61,460 nucleotides of DNA from positions 1 through 61,460 of the forward strand of contig JACQXY010000016.1 in assembly GCA_016208485.1 (NCBI GenBank). Direction: 5' to 3'. Within the stretch, counting starts at the first letter, position 1. Each line of letters opens with the position of its first letter. The translations under genes were made by a program, and so were the position numbers. Positions 1 to 8,703 of the stretch are shown piece by piece. The DNA comes from Acidobacteriota bacterium (GTDB taxonomy: Bacteria; Actinomycetota; AC-67). Under the pieces are notes generated by a model that was given only the letters and a program-made list of their open reading frames with translations, was not told the origin of the DNA and ran no database searches.

Positions 1-461
1 AGCACGAAAGCCTTGCGTTCCTCCTCCGGGAGAGCCTCGACGGCGACCTGGAGCGCGACTCGCGTCGCCGCGTCCACGCTCCGCGCGCGCACGCCGCGGG
101 CCTCGTCGAGCGAGACGATCTCGGGCCGCGCGCCCCGAAGCTGGTCGAGGCACGTGCGGTGCGCGGTCGCGAACAACCACGTCCGGACCGACGACTCGCC
201 CCGGAAGCTCCCGAGCGCGCGGAAGGCCTTCACGAAAGTCTCCTGGACCGCGTCCTCAGCGGCCGCTCGCTCGTGGAGCGAGGAATAGGCGAGCCGCCAA
301 ACCGCCTCGGTGTGCCGGCGAACGAGCAGCTCGAATGCCTGGTGGTCCCCGCCGGCCGCGCGGCGCGCGACCGCGAGGTCCTCGCCCGCGCCGGGCGCAG
401 CGTCCTCCCCGGCTCCCTGAGGGGTGCCGGCTCCGGCTCCGCGTCTCCTGCCGATCACCAT
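1..461 (-). CDS. ECF-type RNA polymerase sigma factor (3' end cut by window)
   Basis: The minus strand from an ATG at 461 encodes a sigma-70 family protein running off the left edge. Residues about 35-80 resemble region 2 (AEDAVQETFVKAFRAL, then VRTWLFATAHRTCLDQLR), the part that binds core polymerase and melts the -10. After a short linker (SLDEARG) the start of region 4 is visible (VEALPEEERKAFVL), which contacts the -35. There is no region 1.1 or 3, as expected of ECF sigma factors. The first 30 residues are Gly/Ala/Arg-rich and an internal start is possible. Any downstream anti-sigma gene lies outside the window, so the regulon is unknown. Family assignment is firm. Confidence 0.88.
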   Translation of the reverse strand, partial: MVIGRRRGAGAGTPQGAGEDAAPGAGEDLAVARRAAGGDHQAFELLVRRHTEAVWRLAYSSLHERAAAEDAVQETFVKAFRALGSFRGESSVRTWLFATAHRTCLDQLRGARPEIVSLDEARGVRARSVDAATRVALQVAVEALPEEERKAFV

Positions 462-572
462 TCGCACCGTTCGCTCCCCTGCATCTTCGGCCCATCGCCG
501 TCGTATTAATAGACGCGCCGGGGCCCGGGATCGACGAGGCGCTCTTGCGGATCCCCTTGTCTTGGCCGGATC

Positions 573-1442
573 GTGCCGGTAAGGTCGAAGTCCGTGGGGG
601 AGGAAGCGCCGTCCCGAGCCGCGCGGCTGCGACTCGGGGATATCGAGCTTGCGTGCGAGATCTGCGGGCAAGGGCCGAGGCTGGTCTGGTGCCACGGACT
701 CGCATCGTGCCGTGCCGGGGACCGGGACCTGATCGAGGCCCTCTCCGAGCGCTTCACGGTCCTCTCCTACGACGCTCGGGGGCACGGCGAGTCCTCGCCC
801 GTGCGCGACGCGAAGCAGTACACCTACGACGCTCTCGCGGTCGATCTGACAAGCGTGCTCGATCACGCGGGGTGGGACCGCGCGGCGCTCGCGGGGTCCT
901 CGATGGGATCCGGCACCGCGTGCCGGGCCGCGCTGCTTGACCCGGAGCGGGTTTCCGCTCTCGTGATGGTGCGTCCGGGCACCGACGGCGGGCCTGCGCC
1001 TCCGTGGCTCCAGGCCCTGTTCGCGGCAGGCGCAGAGGCAATCCTCCGAGGGGGTCTCGAGGGTGCGATCGAGTTCCTCGCTTCGATCCCGCAGGCGCGC
1101 GCCCATATCGAGTCTCAGCCGGAGCGGATCGAGGCTCTGCGCCGCGACTGGGGGCGCCACGACCCCGAGTCGCTCGCCGCAGCGCTGCTCGGCGTGCCGG
1201 CCTCGGTTCCGCTCGGGGGGCTCGACGCGCGCGGGATGCGGGTGCCCACGCTCGTCGTCCCCGGGAGCGACCCCATTCACCCGACCGAGGCCGGGATCCG
1301 GTGCGCGGCGCTCATCCCCGGAGCCGTCGCGGCCCCCGCGCTCGATGGTCTTCCGCGCAGCGTCGAGGTCGCCGGGCTGGTCGACCTGATCGCCGGGTTC
1401 CTCGCGGGGGCCGGACTGCCCACCCCGGAGAGTCACTCCTGA
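573..1442 (+). CDS. alpha/beta hydrolase fold protein
   Basis: The 289-residue protein has the alpha/beta hydrolase layout: oxyanion strand LVWCHGLA (about 37-44), YDARGHGESS (66-75), nucleophile elbow GSSMG at 108-112 with the likely catalytic Ser110, and an acid strand LVVPGSDPIHP near 225. The usual catalytic His in a G-H motif close to the C terminus is not obvious: the equivalent stretch reads ALDGLPRSVEV. The only nearby His directly follows the acid-strand Asp. It may therefore be a divergent or inactive esterase. The start is GTG; a second in-frame GTG at 594 is possible. It diverges from the sigma factor gene. Substrate unknown. Confidence 0.85.
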   Translation: MPVRSKSVGEEAPSRAARLRLGDIELACEICGQGPRLVWCHGLASCRAGDRDLIEALSERFTVLSYDARGHGESSPVRDAKQYTYDALAVDLTSVLDHAGWDRAALAGSSMGSGTACRAALLDPERVSALVMVRPGTDGGPAPPWLQALFAAGAEAILRGGLEGAIEFLASIPQARAHIESQPERIEALRRDWGRHDPESLAAALLGVPASVPLGGLDARGMRVPTLVVPGSDPIHPTEAGIRCAALIPGAVAAPALDGLPRSVEVAGLVDLIAGFLAGAGLPTPESHS

Positions 1443-1526
1443 GCATCCCCGCCTGGTCATCCCCGTAACCGATCGCCGCCTCCGAGCGCTCTTGTCGGCA
1501 GGAGATCGAGAGGGGGAAGGACGGCC

Positions 1527-2051
<525 letters not shown>

Positions 2052-2064
2052 GCCGGAAGGGAGC

Positions 2065-2100
2065 GGCGCGACCCCCGGACCCACCCGGGGGTCGCGCCTT
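2065..2100 (+). terminator. strong hairpin terminator
   Basis: A perfect 14-bp stem (GGCGCGACCCCCGG, 2065-2078, with its complement 2085-2098) closes a 6-nt loop and is followed by TTCGTCGTT. It lies 14 nt after the stop of the secreted repeat protein, as expected of an intrinsic terminator in a high-GC genome. Confidence 0.85.
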
Positions 2101-2358
2101 CGTCGTTGACCGACCGCCGGATCATCTGCGAGTGTTGTTCTCGCCTTCGGGTGACCGGCGGCGTTTCGGGCGCGCGCCGGCGGCCGTCGGAGAGTTGCGG
2201 TCGTGGCAGCCTGAGAGGAGCGTGGGATGTCGGTCGCAGCGGGGATCCTTGGGATCGCGTTTGCTCTTGCGCACGGGGGTCCCTCGATCGGGGCCCTCGA
2301 CCGACCGGTTGCTCCTCGAGGTTCCCATGCGCTCGCCTGCATCCCACGGTAGGCGAGG

Positions 2359-2586
2359 TTGGTCTGGCTGGCTCTCGGCGGTCTGTTGTTGGTTGGGTCC
2401 ATCGCCTATCTCGTATCGAACACCTTGGCGCCCGGGCTGCTCCTCTCGGCCGGCGCCATCGGGATCTGGCTCCTCGCGATCGGCAACGGCTTCTGGATCC
2501 ACGGGCGACCCACGGTGAGCCACCATGTGATCCGCGGCATTCTGGTGGCGGTCCTGCTCTTTCTCATGGTTGCCGGACTTGACTAG
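2359..2586 (+). CDS. small two-segment membrane protein, unknown
   Basis: A 75-residue protein with two hydrophobic segments (about 4-25 and 28-46), a short polar turn (HGRPTVSHH) and a third hydrophobic C-terminal stretch (ILVAVLLFLMVAGL). The only start in frame is TTG at 2359 with AGGCGAGG directly in front, so the start is uncertain. Its composition is typical of small integral membrane proteins; I recognise no family. The 250 bases upstream show no better gene. Confidence 0.5.
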   Translation: MVWLALGGLLLVGSIAYLVSNTLAPGLLLSAGAIGIWLLAIGNGFWIHGRPTVSHHVIRGILVAVLLFLMVAGLD

Positions 2587-2620
2587 CAATCAGCCGAAGC
2601 CTGAACTTGCAATCAGCCGA
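2586..2620. repeat. pair of 12-bp direct repeats
   Basis: GCAATCAGCCGA occurs at 2586-2597 and again at 2609-2620, just after the small membrane gene and at the point where base composition drops towards the exonuclease gene. It could mark the left border of the accessory island or be an operator pair. No transposase is nearby. Confidence 0.55.
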
Positions 2621-2840
2621 TGGTCGGAGTGTTCTGGCCGTCACCTTCGACGGGCGTTATGCTGCGCGTCGTTGTCGCCCTACGCCTCGTGCTGACAGGG
2701 GATGGGTGGAGCAGAGAGCCTGGTGAGACTAGATACTGCGACCGGTGCAGCCAGATCGCCACGCGCATCGTCCCGACCGAGCGCCGGGCTCGTGAGGGTC
2801 AGCCCAATCAAGAGTTCGGCAGGGGAGGTTGGAGTGGGCC

Positions 2841-3416
2841 ATGTATCTCTTCTTCGATGTCGAGACATCAGATGCACCGCCTCCGAGGGGCACTCCGGTA
2901 TCCGACGCGAAGGCGTGGCCGCGGCTCGTCCAACTCGGGTGGGTGGCTTGCGATATGAGAGGTCGTGAGACTCACTCGCGTGAGATATTGGTCCGTCCGT
3001 CAGGATTCACGATCGCGCCCCGCGCGACGGCCGTCCATGGCATAAGCACGGCGAAGGCAGCGCGAGAGGGCGTTGCTCTTGAGTCGGCTCTTGCAGAGGT
3101 GACTGCTTCAATGGATGCCGCGGAGGTTCTCGTTGCGCACAACTTCGAGTTCGACCAATCAGTGCTCGCTGCGGAATTCGTGAGAACGGGATTGGCCAGG
3201 CCGCACGGCCGCCAGCGGCACGTCTGCACGATGGTTGGTTCAACGAACCACTGCAAGCTGCCTGGCAAGTATGGGAAGTTCAAGTGGCCCAAGCTGGCAG
3301 AGCTGCATGAGTCACTGTTCGGTGTAGCGTTTGAGGGTGCACACGGCGCGCTTGCTGACGCACGGGCGTGCATGCGTTGTTACTTCAGGCTCACCGAACT
3401 CGGCGTCGCCTTGTAG
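2841..3416 (+). CDS. DnaQ-like 3'-5' exonuclease (DEDDh family)
   Basis: The 191-residue protein carries the exonuclease motifs in order: Exo I FFDVET (D6 and E8), Exo II HNFEFD (about 98-103) and Exo III HGALADARA (about 173-181) with the DEDDh-type His. It matches the proofreading/exonuclease-X group, which removes 3' nucleotides using two metal ions. The ATG at 2841 follows AGGGGAGG by 12 nt; an upstream TTG at 2829 is less likely because it abuts that site. Codon use is visibly less GC-rich than the flanking genes, which suggests acquisition. It sits 166 bp before the RadC gene on the same strand and may belong to the defense island. Confidence 0.88.
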   Translation: MYLFFDVETSDAPPPRGTPVSDAKAWPRLVQLGWVACDMRGRETHSREILVRPSGFTIAPRATAVHGISTAKAAREGVALESALAEVTASMDAAEVLVAHNFEFDQSVLAAEFVRTGLARPHGRQRHVCTMVGSTNHCKLPGKYGKFKWPKLAELHESLFGVAFEGAHGALADARACMRCYFRLTELGVAL

Positions 3417-3582
3417 CCATGGGAGTCGTGCCGAACTCCGCTGCAGCAGACCGGCCGGCACTCGCGGGCACCAACTGGTCACGCAACGGCTGGCGGCCGG
3501 AAGCTGAGCGGCAGAGTCGTTAGGTGCCCCTGACTCGCCGCCGCGTGATGCAGTCCCAAGGTTGCTCGAAACGACACCGAAC

Positions 3583-4272
3583 ATGAGCGATGACAAACCA
3601 CACCACCTCGGCCACAGGCAGCGCCTTCGGCAACGCTTCCTGAAGTCGGGCCTTGACGGCTTCGCCGACTACGAGGTGGTAGAGCTGCTCCTGACGCTCG
3701 CGATCCCCCGCTCGGATGTGAAGAAGCCGGCGAAGGCGCTGATCGCGCGTTTCGGGAACTTGCGAGGGGTCTTGGATGCGTCCGTGGAGGAGCTTCGCGC
3801 AATGCCGGGGATCGGGAACGTCACTCCAGCCGCGCTCCAGATCATCAAGGCCGCGGCGACGCTCTACCTCCAGCAGAGCAGCGAGGGTCGCGACTGCCTC
3901 GCAGACCCGGAGCGCCTCGCGTCCTTCTGGCGGATGCGCATCGGTGCGCTTCCGAACGAGGTCTTCGAGGTGGGCTATCTCGACTCGAGCTACCGGCTCC
4001 TGCGGGAGGGCGTGGATACCTTGGAAGAAGGCACCGTCGATCGGGCGGCTGTCTATCCTCGGCGCGTGATCGAGGCTGCTCTCAGACGCGGGGCGTTCGC
4101 TCTCGTGCTCGCCCACAATCATCCGAACGGCGCTGTCTCACCCACGGAACACGACAAAGCCCTGACGCGGGCCATCGTCCTGGCCGCGGATACGGTCAGC
4201 GTCCGCGTCGCCGACCACCTGATCGTCTCGGCCCAGGAGACGTTCAGCTTTCGGAATGCGGGGCTCCTCTGA
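3583..4272 (+). CDS. RadC/JAB-domain protein
   Basis: A 229-residue RadC-family protein. The N-terminal half has the helix-hairpin-helix (MPGIGNVTPAAL, about 74-85) seen in DNA-binding proteins. The C-terminal half is a JAB/MPN metal domain with the full HNHPNG-x2-S-x4-D motif (about 185-198), the zinc site of JAMM peptidases. Chromosomal RadC was once linked to DNA repair, but its role is unproven, and RadC-like genes are common on mobile elements and next to defense genes. The stop codon overlaps the proposed CTG start of the helicase by four bases, so the two are likely translated together. ATG 3583 is preferred over TTG 3562. Confidence 0.9.
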   Translation: MSDDKPHHLGHRQRLRQRFLKSGLDGFADYEVVELLLTLAIPRSDVKKPAKALIARFGNLRGVLDASVEELRAMPGIGNVTPAALQIIKAAATLYLQQSSEGRDCLADPERLASFWRMRIGALPNEVFEVGYLDSSYRLLREGVDTLEEGTVDRAAVYPRRVIEAALRRGAFALVLAHNHPNGAVSPTEHDKALTRAIVLAADTVSVRVADHLIVSAQETFSFRNAGLL

Positions 4273-7106
4273 AGATCGCCCCGGCGATCCTCGATCACTA
4301 CCCAACCCTCAACGACGTCCAGCGCGAGATCATCGGTCACTTCGAGGGTCCGCTGCTCGTCATCGCCGGCCCGGGCTCAGGCAAGACGTACAGCATCGTT
4401 CTGCGTGCCCTCAACCTTCTTCTGTTGGAGAAGGCGCTACCCAGGCAGATCGTCCTCTGCACATTCACCGAGAAGGCGGCGTTCGAGATGCGGGATCGCC
4501 TTGCCGCTGCCGCGCGCAAAGTGGGCTACGCCGGTGACCTCTCCGAGCTCACCGCCTCCACGATCCACAGCTTTTGCAACCACGTCCTCACCGAGCACCT
4601 GCACCGTACCGCCCTCGGGCACAGCTACGGCACGCTGGACGAGCTGACACAGCTCCTCTTCGTCTTCGAGCAATTCGACGAGATCATCGGGGTCCCCGAG
4701 AACGACCTGTTTCTGGGTCGCTGGAGAACCCGATGGACCGCCATCGAGGGCGCGCGCGCCTACTTCGACAAGATCACCGAGGAACTCGTGGATCCTGAGC
4801 AACTGGCCGCTTCCACCGATCCGTTCCTGCGAGTCATCGGCGCAAGCTACCGCCGCTATGAGAATGCTCTCCTGGACGGGAACCGGACCGACTTTGCCCA
4901 TCTGCAGCGCCTTGTCTTCGACCTGCTCCGGGATCCCGCGACGGCGGACGCCGTGACGCGTGACCTCCGCTACGTACTCGTCGATGAGTACCAGGACACC
5001 AACTACATCCAAGAGAGGCTTCTCCTGAAGCTCACCGAGAAGGGCCGGAATCTCTGCGTGGTCGGGGACGAGGACCAGAGCCTGTACCGATTCCGGGGCG
5101 CCACCGTGCGCAACATCTTGGAGTTCCCACAGCGGATGCCCGACTGTCGGGTCCTCAAGCTGACGACCAACTATCGTTCCCACCGTGCGATCGTGGAGCG
5201 CTACGATCACTGGATGGCGTCGGCGGACTGGTCGAACCCGTGCGGCACCTCGTTCCGGTACGACAAGACGATCGAGGCCGATGCCGACGGCACGCATCCC
5301 GAATACCCGGCCGTCATCGCGATCTGGGGTCGCGATCGTCGCGATGAGGCCGCCCGCTTGGCGGATCTGGTCGCGCACCTGAAGGCAAGCGGGGTCATCG
5401 GAGACTACAGCCAGGTGGCGCTGCTGCTCCACAGCGTCCGCCAGGACCACAGCGGCCCCTACCTCGCCGCGCTCGAAGCCAAGGGCATCCCGGCCTTCTG
5501 CCCTCGCGCACGGGGGTACTTCGAGATTCCGGAGGTGCGCGACCTCGTTGCGTGCTTCGCGGTGATCTTTGGCTGGCACGGCGAGGGCCGCGGCCAGGTC
5601 GCCGGCGCGGTTGCGGAGCTGGCCGCCTACGTGGACGGCGCCATCGTCCAGCTCGGCCGCCGCTTCGGGGCGCCACACCCGCTCGCGGGGGCCCTCGCCC
5701 GCTGGACCACGGAGATCGCCGGGCTGGGGGAAGGCGAGGCGCTCGACTTCCGCCCCGCCGACTACCTCTATCGCCTGCTCGCGCTCGAACCTTTCAGGAA
5801 CGCAGTTCGGAACGAGAACGCCGCCCGTAACCTCGCGATCTTCTCCCAGCTCCTGAACGTCTTCCAAAGCTACTACCACTACACGGTCGTCACGCACCGG
5901 AACCGCGAGTTCCTGCGGCTGCTCTACGATGGTGGTATCAACGAGTACGAGGACTCGGACCAGCCTTTCCCCAAGGGTCACGTCCAGGTAATGACCATCC
6001 ACCAGGCTAAGGGGCTGGAGTTTCCGGTGGTCGTGGTCGGCTCGCTCTCGAACCAGCTCTCGAGCCCCAAGCAGGTCGACCGCGATCTCCGCCCCTTCTA
6101 CCACCGGCCGCCCTTCGAGCCGGAGAACCGCATCACGCTGTTCGACCGGATGCGCCTGCACTACGTCGCCTTCTCGCGGCCCGAGAAAGTGCTTGTGCTC
6201 AGCGCGCACGAACCGCCCAAGGACCACTTCGCCCCCATCTGGCAGGGGCTTCCTCAGTGGCCCTACGTCCAGAAGGAGCTGCTCGCGGCGCAGCGCTTCG
6301 CGGTGCGCGAGCGGATGCCGGTCAAGAAGACCTATAGTTTCACAGGCGACCTCAAGATCTACGAGACTTGCCCACGCCAGTACCAGTTCTTCCGCGAGTA
6401 CGACTTCGCGCCCTCGCGCTCGGCCGTGATCTTCTTCGGCCTGCTCGTGCACCAGACCATCGAGGAGATCCACCGGATCGCCCTCGACGGGTGCCTCGAC
6501 ACGCTCGACGAGGGGCGCATCCGGGAGTTCTTCGAGCGGACGTTCCGGTTCCTCAGCCTCTCCGACGTCCGTCCCATCGGCGACGCGGCGAAGGAGTCGG
6601 CCTTCGCGCAGGTGATGAACTACTTCCGCCAGAACCGGGGCGAGATGTGGCGGGTGATCCAGACCGAGGTGGACGTCTCGCTGGAGAAGAACGGCTACAT
6701 CCTGGCCGGCAAGGTGGACCTGCTCCTGGGCGGGGACGGCAAGCTGGAACTGCTCGACTTCAAGACCTCGCCGCGCCCCAAGGACAGCCCCGAGCTGATT
6801 GCGGCCTACGAACGCCAGCTCTGCACCTACGCGCACATCCTGGAGCGTCGCCACGACCGGCACGCGGACCGGCTTCTTCTGTACTGGACCGCGGAGCCTC
6901 GCAAGGAGGATGCCCTGATGGCCCTCTCCTACGACCCGGGGCGCGTGGAGGAGGCGGGGCGTCACTTCGACGAGACAGTACGGTGCATCCAGGCGCGCGA
7001 GTTCGCCGTGACCACACCACCCGAGGCGGCGATCTGCAAGGAGTGCGACCTCAAGATGCTGTGTCACGCCGAGGGGATCATCGAGCGATCGGCGGCGCTC
7101 GCATGA
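4269..7106 (+). CDS. UvrD/Rep-like (SF1A) helicase fused to a Fe-S PD-(D/E)XK nuclease
   Basis: From CTG 4269 the product is 945 residues. Helicase motifs: Walker A GPGSGKT (34-40), FTEKAA, motif II VDEYQDT (near 238), motif III GDEDQSLYRFRG, motif IV NYRSH, motif V MTIHQAKGLEF (near 575) and motif VI YVAFSRPE. The C-terminal domain starts at YETCPRQYQFF (about 698) and has KVDLLLG, LLDFKTS (near 829) and CKECDLKMLC (near 923). This is the four-Cys pattern of AddB/Cas4-like nucleases with a [4Fe-4S] cluster. No ATG, GTG or TTG lies in frame before 4425, which would lose Walker A, so CTG overlapping the RadC stop (CTGA) is the likely start. It should unwind and cut DNA ends. Confidence 0.9.
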   Translation: MKIAPAILDHYPTLNDVQREIIGHFEGPLLVIAGPGSGKTYSIVLRALNLLLLEKALPRQIVLCTFTEKAAFEMRDRLAAAARKVGYAGDLSELTASTIHSFCNHVLTEHLHRTALGHSYGTLDELTQLLFVFEQFDEIIGVPENDLFLGRWRTRWTAIEGARAYFDKITEELVDPEQLAASTDPFLRVIGASYRRYENALLDGNRTDFAHLQRLVFDLLRDPATADAVTRDLRYVLVDEYQDTNYIQERLLLKLTEKGRNLCVVGDEDQSLYRFRGATVRNILEFPQRMPDCRVLKLTTNYRSHRAIVERYDHWMASADWSNPCGTSFRYDKTIEADADGTHPEYPAVIAIWGRDRRDEAARLADLVAHLKASGVIGDYSQVALLLHSVRQDHSGPYLAALEAKGIPAFCPRARGYFEIPEVRDLVACFAVIFGWHGEGRGQVAGAVAELAAYVDGAIVQLGRRFGAPHPLAGALARWTTEIAGLGEGEALDFRPADYLYRLLALEPFRNAVRNENAARNLAIFSQLLNVFQSYYHYTVVTHRNREFLRLLYDGGINEYEDSDQPFPKGHVQVMTIHQAKGLEFPVVVVGSLSNQLSSPKQVDRDLRPFYHRPPFEPENRITLFDRMRLHYVAFSRPEKVLVLSAHEPPKDHFAPIWQGLPQWPYVQKELLAAQRFAVRERMPVKKTYSFTGDLKIYETCPRQYQFFREYDFAPSRSAVIFFGLLVHQTIEEIHRIALDGCLDTLDEGRIREFFERTFRFLSLSDVRPIGDAAKESAFAQVMNYFRQNRGEMWRVIQTEVDVSLEKNGYILAGKVDLLLGGDGKLELLDFKTSPRPKDSPELIAAYERQLCTYAHILERRHDRHADRLLLYWTAEPRKEDALMALSYDPGRVEEAGRHFDETVRCIQAREFAVTTPPEAAICKECDLKMLCHAEGIIERSAALA

Positions 7107-7183
7107 AGCCGGCCGATCTGAAGATCCTCGTTCAGGAAAGCAAGGTTCGAATCCAGCCGGTCGGGTTTGGGGGCGCGTCGTGA
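7103..7183 (+). CDS. 26-codon ORF coupled between helicase-nuclease and DUF4062 genes
   Basis: An ATG at 7103 overlaps the helicase stop (ATGA), and the ORF's own TGA overlaps the GTG start of the next gene (GTGA). The peptide begins MKPADLKILVQESKV and ends in FGGAS. It may be a real micro-protein, a translational relay that re-initiates ribosomes between two large genes, or the remnant of a longer gene. No family recognised. The double overlap is the evidence; expression is unproven. Confidence 0.5.
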   Translation: MKPADLKILVQESKVRIQPVGFGGAS

Positions 7184-8703
7184 GCACGGCCTCAATCTTC
7201 GTCAGCAGCGTGCAGAAGGAGTTGGCCGAGGAGCGGCGGGCTGTGAAGGCGTACGTCGAAGGCGACCCGCTCCTGCGGCGCTTCTTCACCGTGTTTCTCT
7301 TCGAGGACGCCCCCGCCGCCGACACCCGCGCGGACGCGGTGTACCTCGACAAGGTGGATTGCGCGGCGCTCTACGTGGGGCTCCTCGGCAATGAGTACGG
7401 TTTCGAGGACGCGCAAGGCCTGTCGCCCACGGAGCGCGAATTCGACCGCGCCACCCGGCGTGGGAAACCGCGGTTCATCTTCGTCAAGGGCACGGACGAC
7501 CGGGCGCGCCATCCCAAGATGGCGGCGCTGATTCAGAGGGCCGGCGACCAGTTGATCCGCCGCCGGTTCACCGGGACCGCGGACCTCACTGCGGCCCTCT
7601 ACGCGAGCCTGGTTGAGGACCTCGATGGCACGGGGCGATTGCGCACCAAGCCGTTCGACGCCGCGGCCTGCCCGGACGCGACGATCGGGGATCTCTCCAG
7701 GGAGAAGCTGGACCGCTTCCTCGCCTGCGCCCAGGCGGCGCGCGGCTACCCGCTCTCGCCGGGCACCGCCATGGCGGCCGCGCTTGCGCACCTCAATCTG
7801 CTCGACGGTCGGGAACCCAGCCACGCCGGGGTGCTGCTCTTCGGGCGCGAGCCGCAGCGGTTCCTGCTGACCTCCGAGGTCAAGTGTCTTCACTTCCACG
7901 GTACGGAGGTTCGCAAGCCCATTCCGTCCTACCAGCTCTACAGGGGCACGGTGTTCGAACTCGTCGATCAGGCCCTGGACTTTGTCATGTCCAAGATCGC
8001 GCGCCGGGTGGGCACGCGCGCTTCGAGTCCGGCGGCGCCGGTGGACTACGAACTGCCGCGCGAGGCGGTCGCCGAGGCGATCGTCAACGCGGTCACCCAT
8101 CGCGACTACGCGAGCAACGCGAGCCTGCAGGTGATGCTGTTTGCGGATCGGCTCGAGGTCTGGAATCCGGGTGAGCTGCCGCCCACGCCCACGCTCACGA
8201 TCGCCGATCTGCGGCAGCCCCACGCGTCGATCCCGCGCAACCCGCTGATCGCCGAGCCGATGTTTCTGGCCCGGTACGCCGAGAAGGCGGGAACCGGGAT
8301 TCTTGACATGATCGCGCGCTGCCGTGCCGCGGGCCTGCCCGCGCCCGAGTTCCGCCAGAGCGGCGGGCAGTTCGTCCAGACCCTAGGTCGGCCCCCCGCC
8401 GGAGTTGCCCCGGAAGCCACCGGGGAAGTTACCCCGCAAGTACCCCGCAAGTACCCCGCAAGTACCCCCCAAGTCCTGGCTGTGCTCGCTGCAGCCTCGC
8501 GGGCAGAGAAGACGCGCGAAGAACTTCAGGCCGCCGCCGGCGTGAAGGACAGAGAACACTTCCGGAAGGTATACCTGAAGGGGCTGCTGGAGACCGGACT
8601 GCTGGAGCCCACCATCCCCGATAGGCCGCATAGCAGCAAGCAGCGCTACCGGCTGACCGTGGCGGGCCATGCGTACCTGAAGAAGACCAAGGAGCACAAG
8701 TAG
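7180..8703 (+). CDS. DUF4062-GHKL ATPase-winged helix protein
   Basis: A 507-residue three-part protein. Residues about 1-120 match DUF4062 (STASIFVSSVQKELAEERRA, later YVGLLGNEYG and SPTEREFDRA). Residues about 285-400 form the ATP-binding domain found in AlbA_2/Schlafen-type regulators, with PREAVAEAIVNAVTHRDYAS, a WNPGELP turn and AEKAGTGILDMI. The C-terminal 75 residues form a winged helix (TREELQAAAGVKDREHFRKVYL). The usual AlbA_2/Schlafen front domain is replaced by DUF4062. Proteins of this class are often found near restriction genes. The GTG start overlaps the preceding mini-ORF. An 11-bp repeat in the linker before the winged helix could cause frameshifts. Biochemical role unknown; a sensor or effector in the island is my inference. 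Confidence 0.82.
   Translation: MSTASIFVSSVQKELAEERRAVKAYVEGDPLLRRFFTVFLFEDAPAADTRADAVYLDKVDCAALYVGLLGNEYGFEDAQGLSPTEREFDRATRRGKPRFIFVKGTDDRARHPKMAALIQRAGDQLIRRRFTGTADLTAALYASLVEDLDGTGRLRTKPFDAAACPDATIGDLSREKLDRFLACAQAARGYPLSPGTAMAAALAHLNLLDGREPSHAGVLLFGREPQRFLLTSEVKCLHFHGTEVRKPIPSYQLYRGTVFELVDQALDFVMSKIARRVGTRASSPAAPVDYELPREAVAEAIVNAVTHRDYASNASLQVMLFADRLEVWNPGELPPTPTLTIADLRQPHASIPRNPLIAEPMFLARYAEKAGTGILDMIARCRAAGLPAPEFRQSGGQFVQTLGRPPAGVAPEATGEVTPQVPRKYPASTPQVLAVLAAASRAEKTREELQAAAGVKDREHFRKVYLKGLLETGLLEPTIPDRPHSSKQRYRLTVAGHAYLKKTKEHK
8430..8473 (+). repeat. 11-bp tandem repeat in coding linker (possible phase switch)
   Basis: Four head-to-tail 11-bp units TACCCCGCAAG (three perfect, the fourth with one change) lie at codons 417-431 of the DUF4062 gene, just before the winged helix. 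Because 11 is not a multiple of three, gain or loss of one unit would shift the frame and remove the C-terminal domain. Confidence 0.9.

Noticed and set aside
573..1442. Specific assignment to 3-oxoadipate enol-lactonase or haloperoxidase
   Set aside because: The fold is clear, but the catalytic His is not evident and substrate residues cannot be identified.
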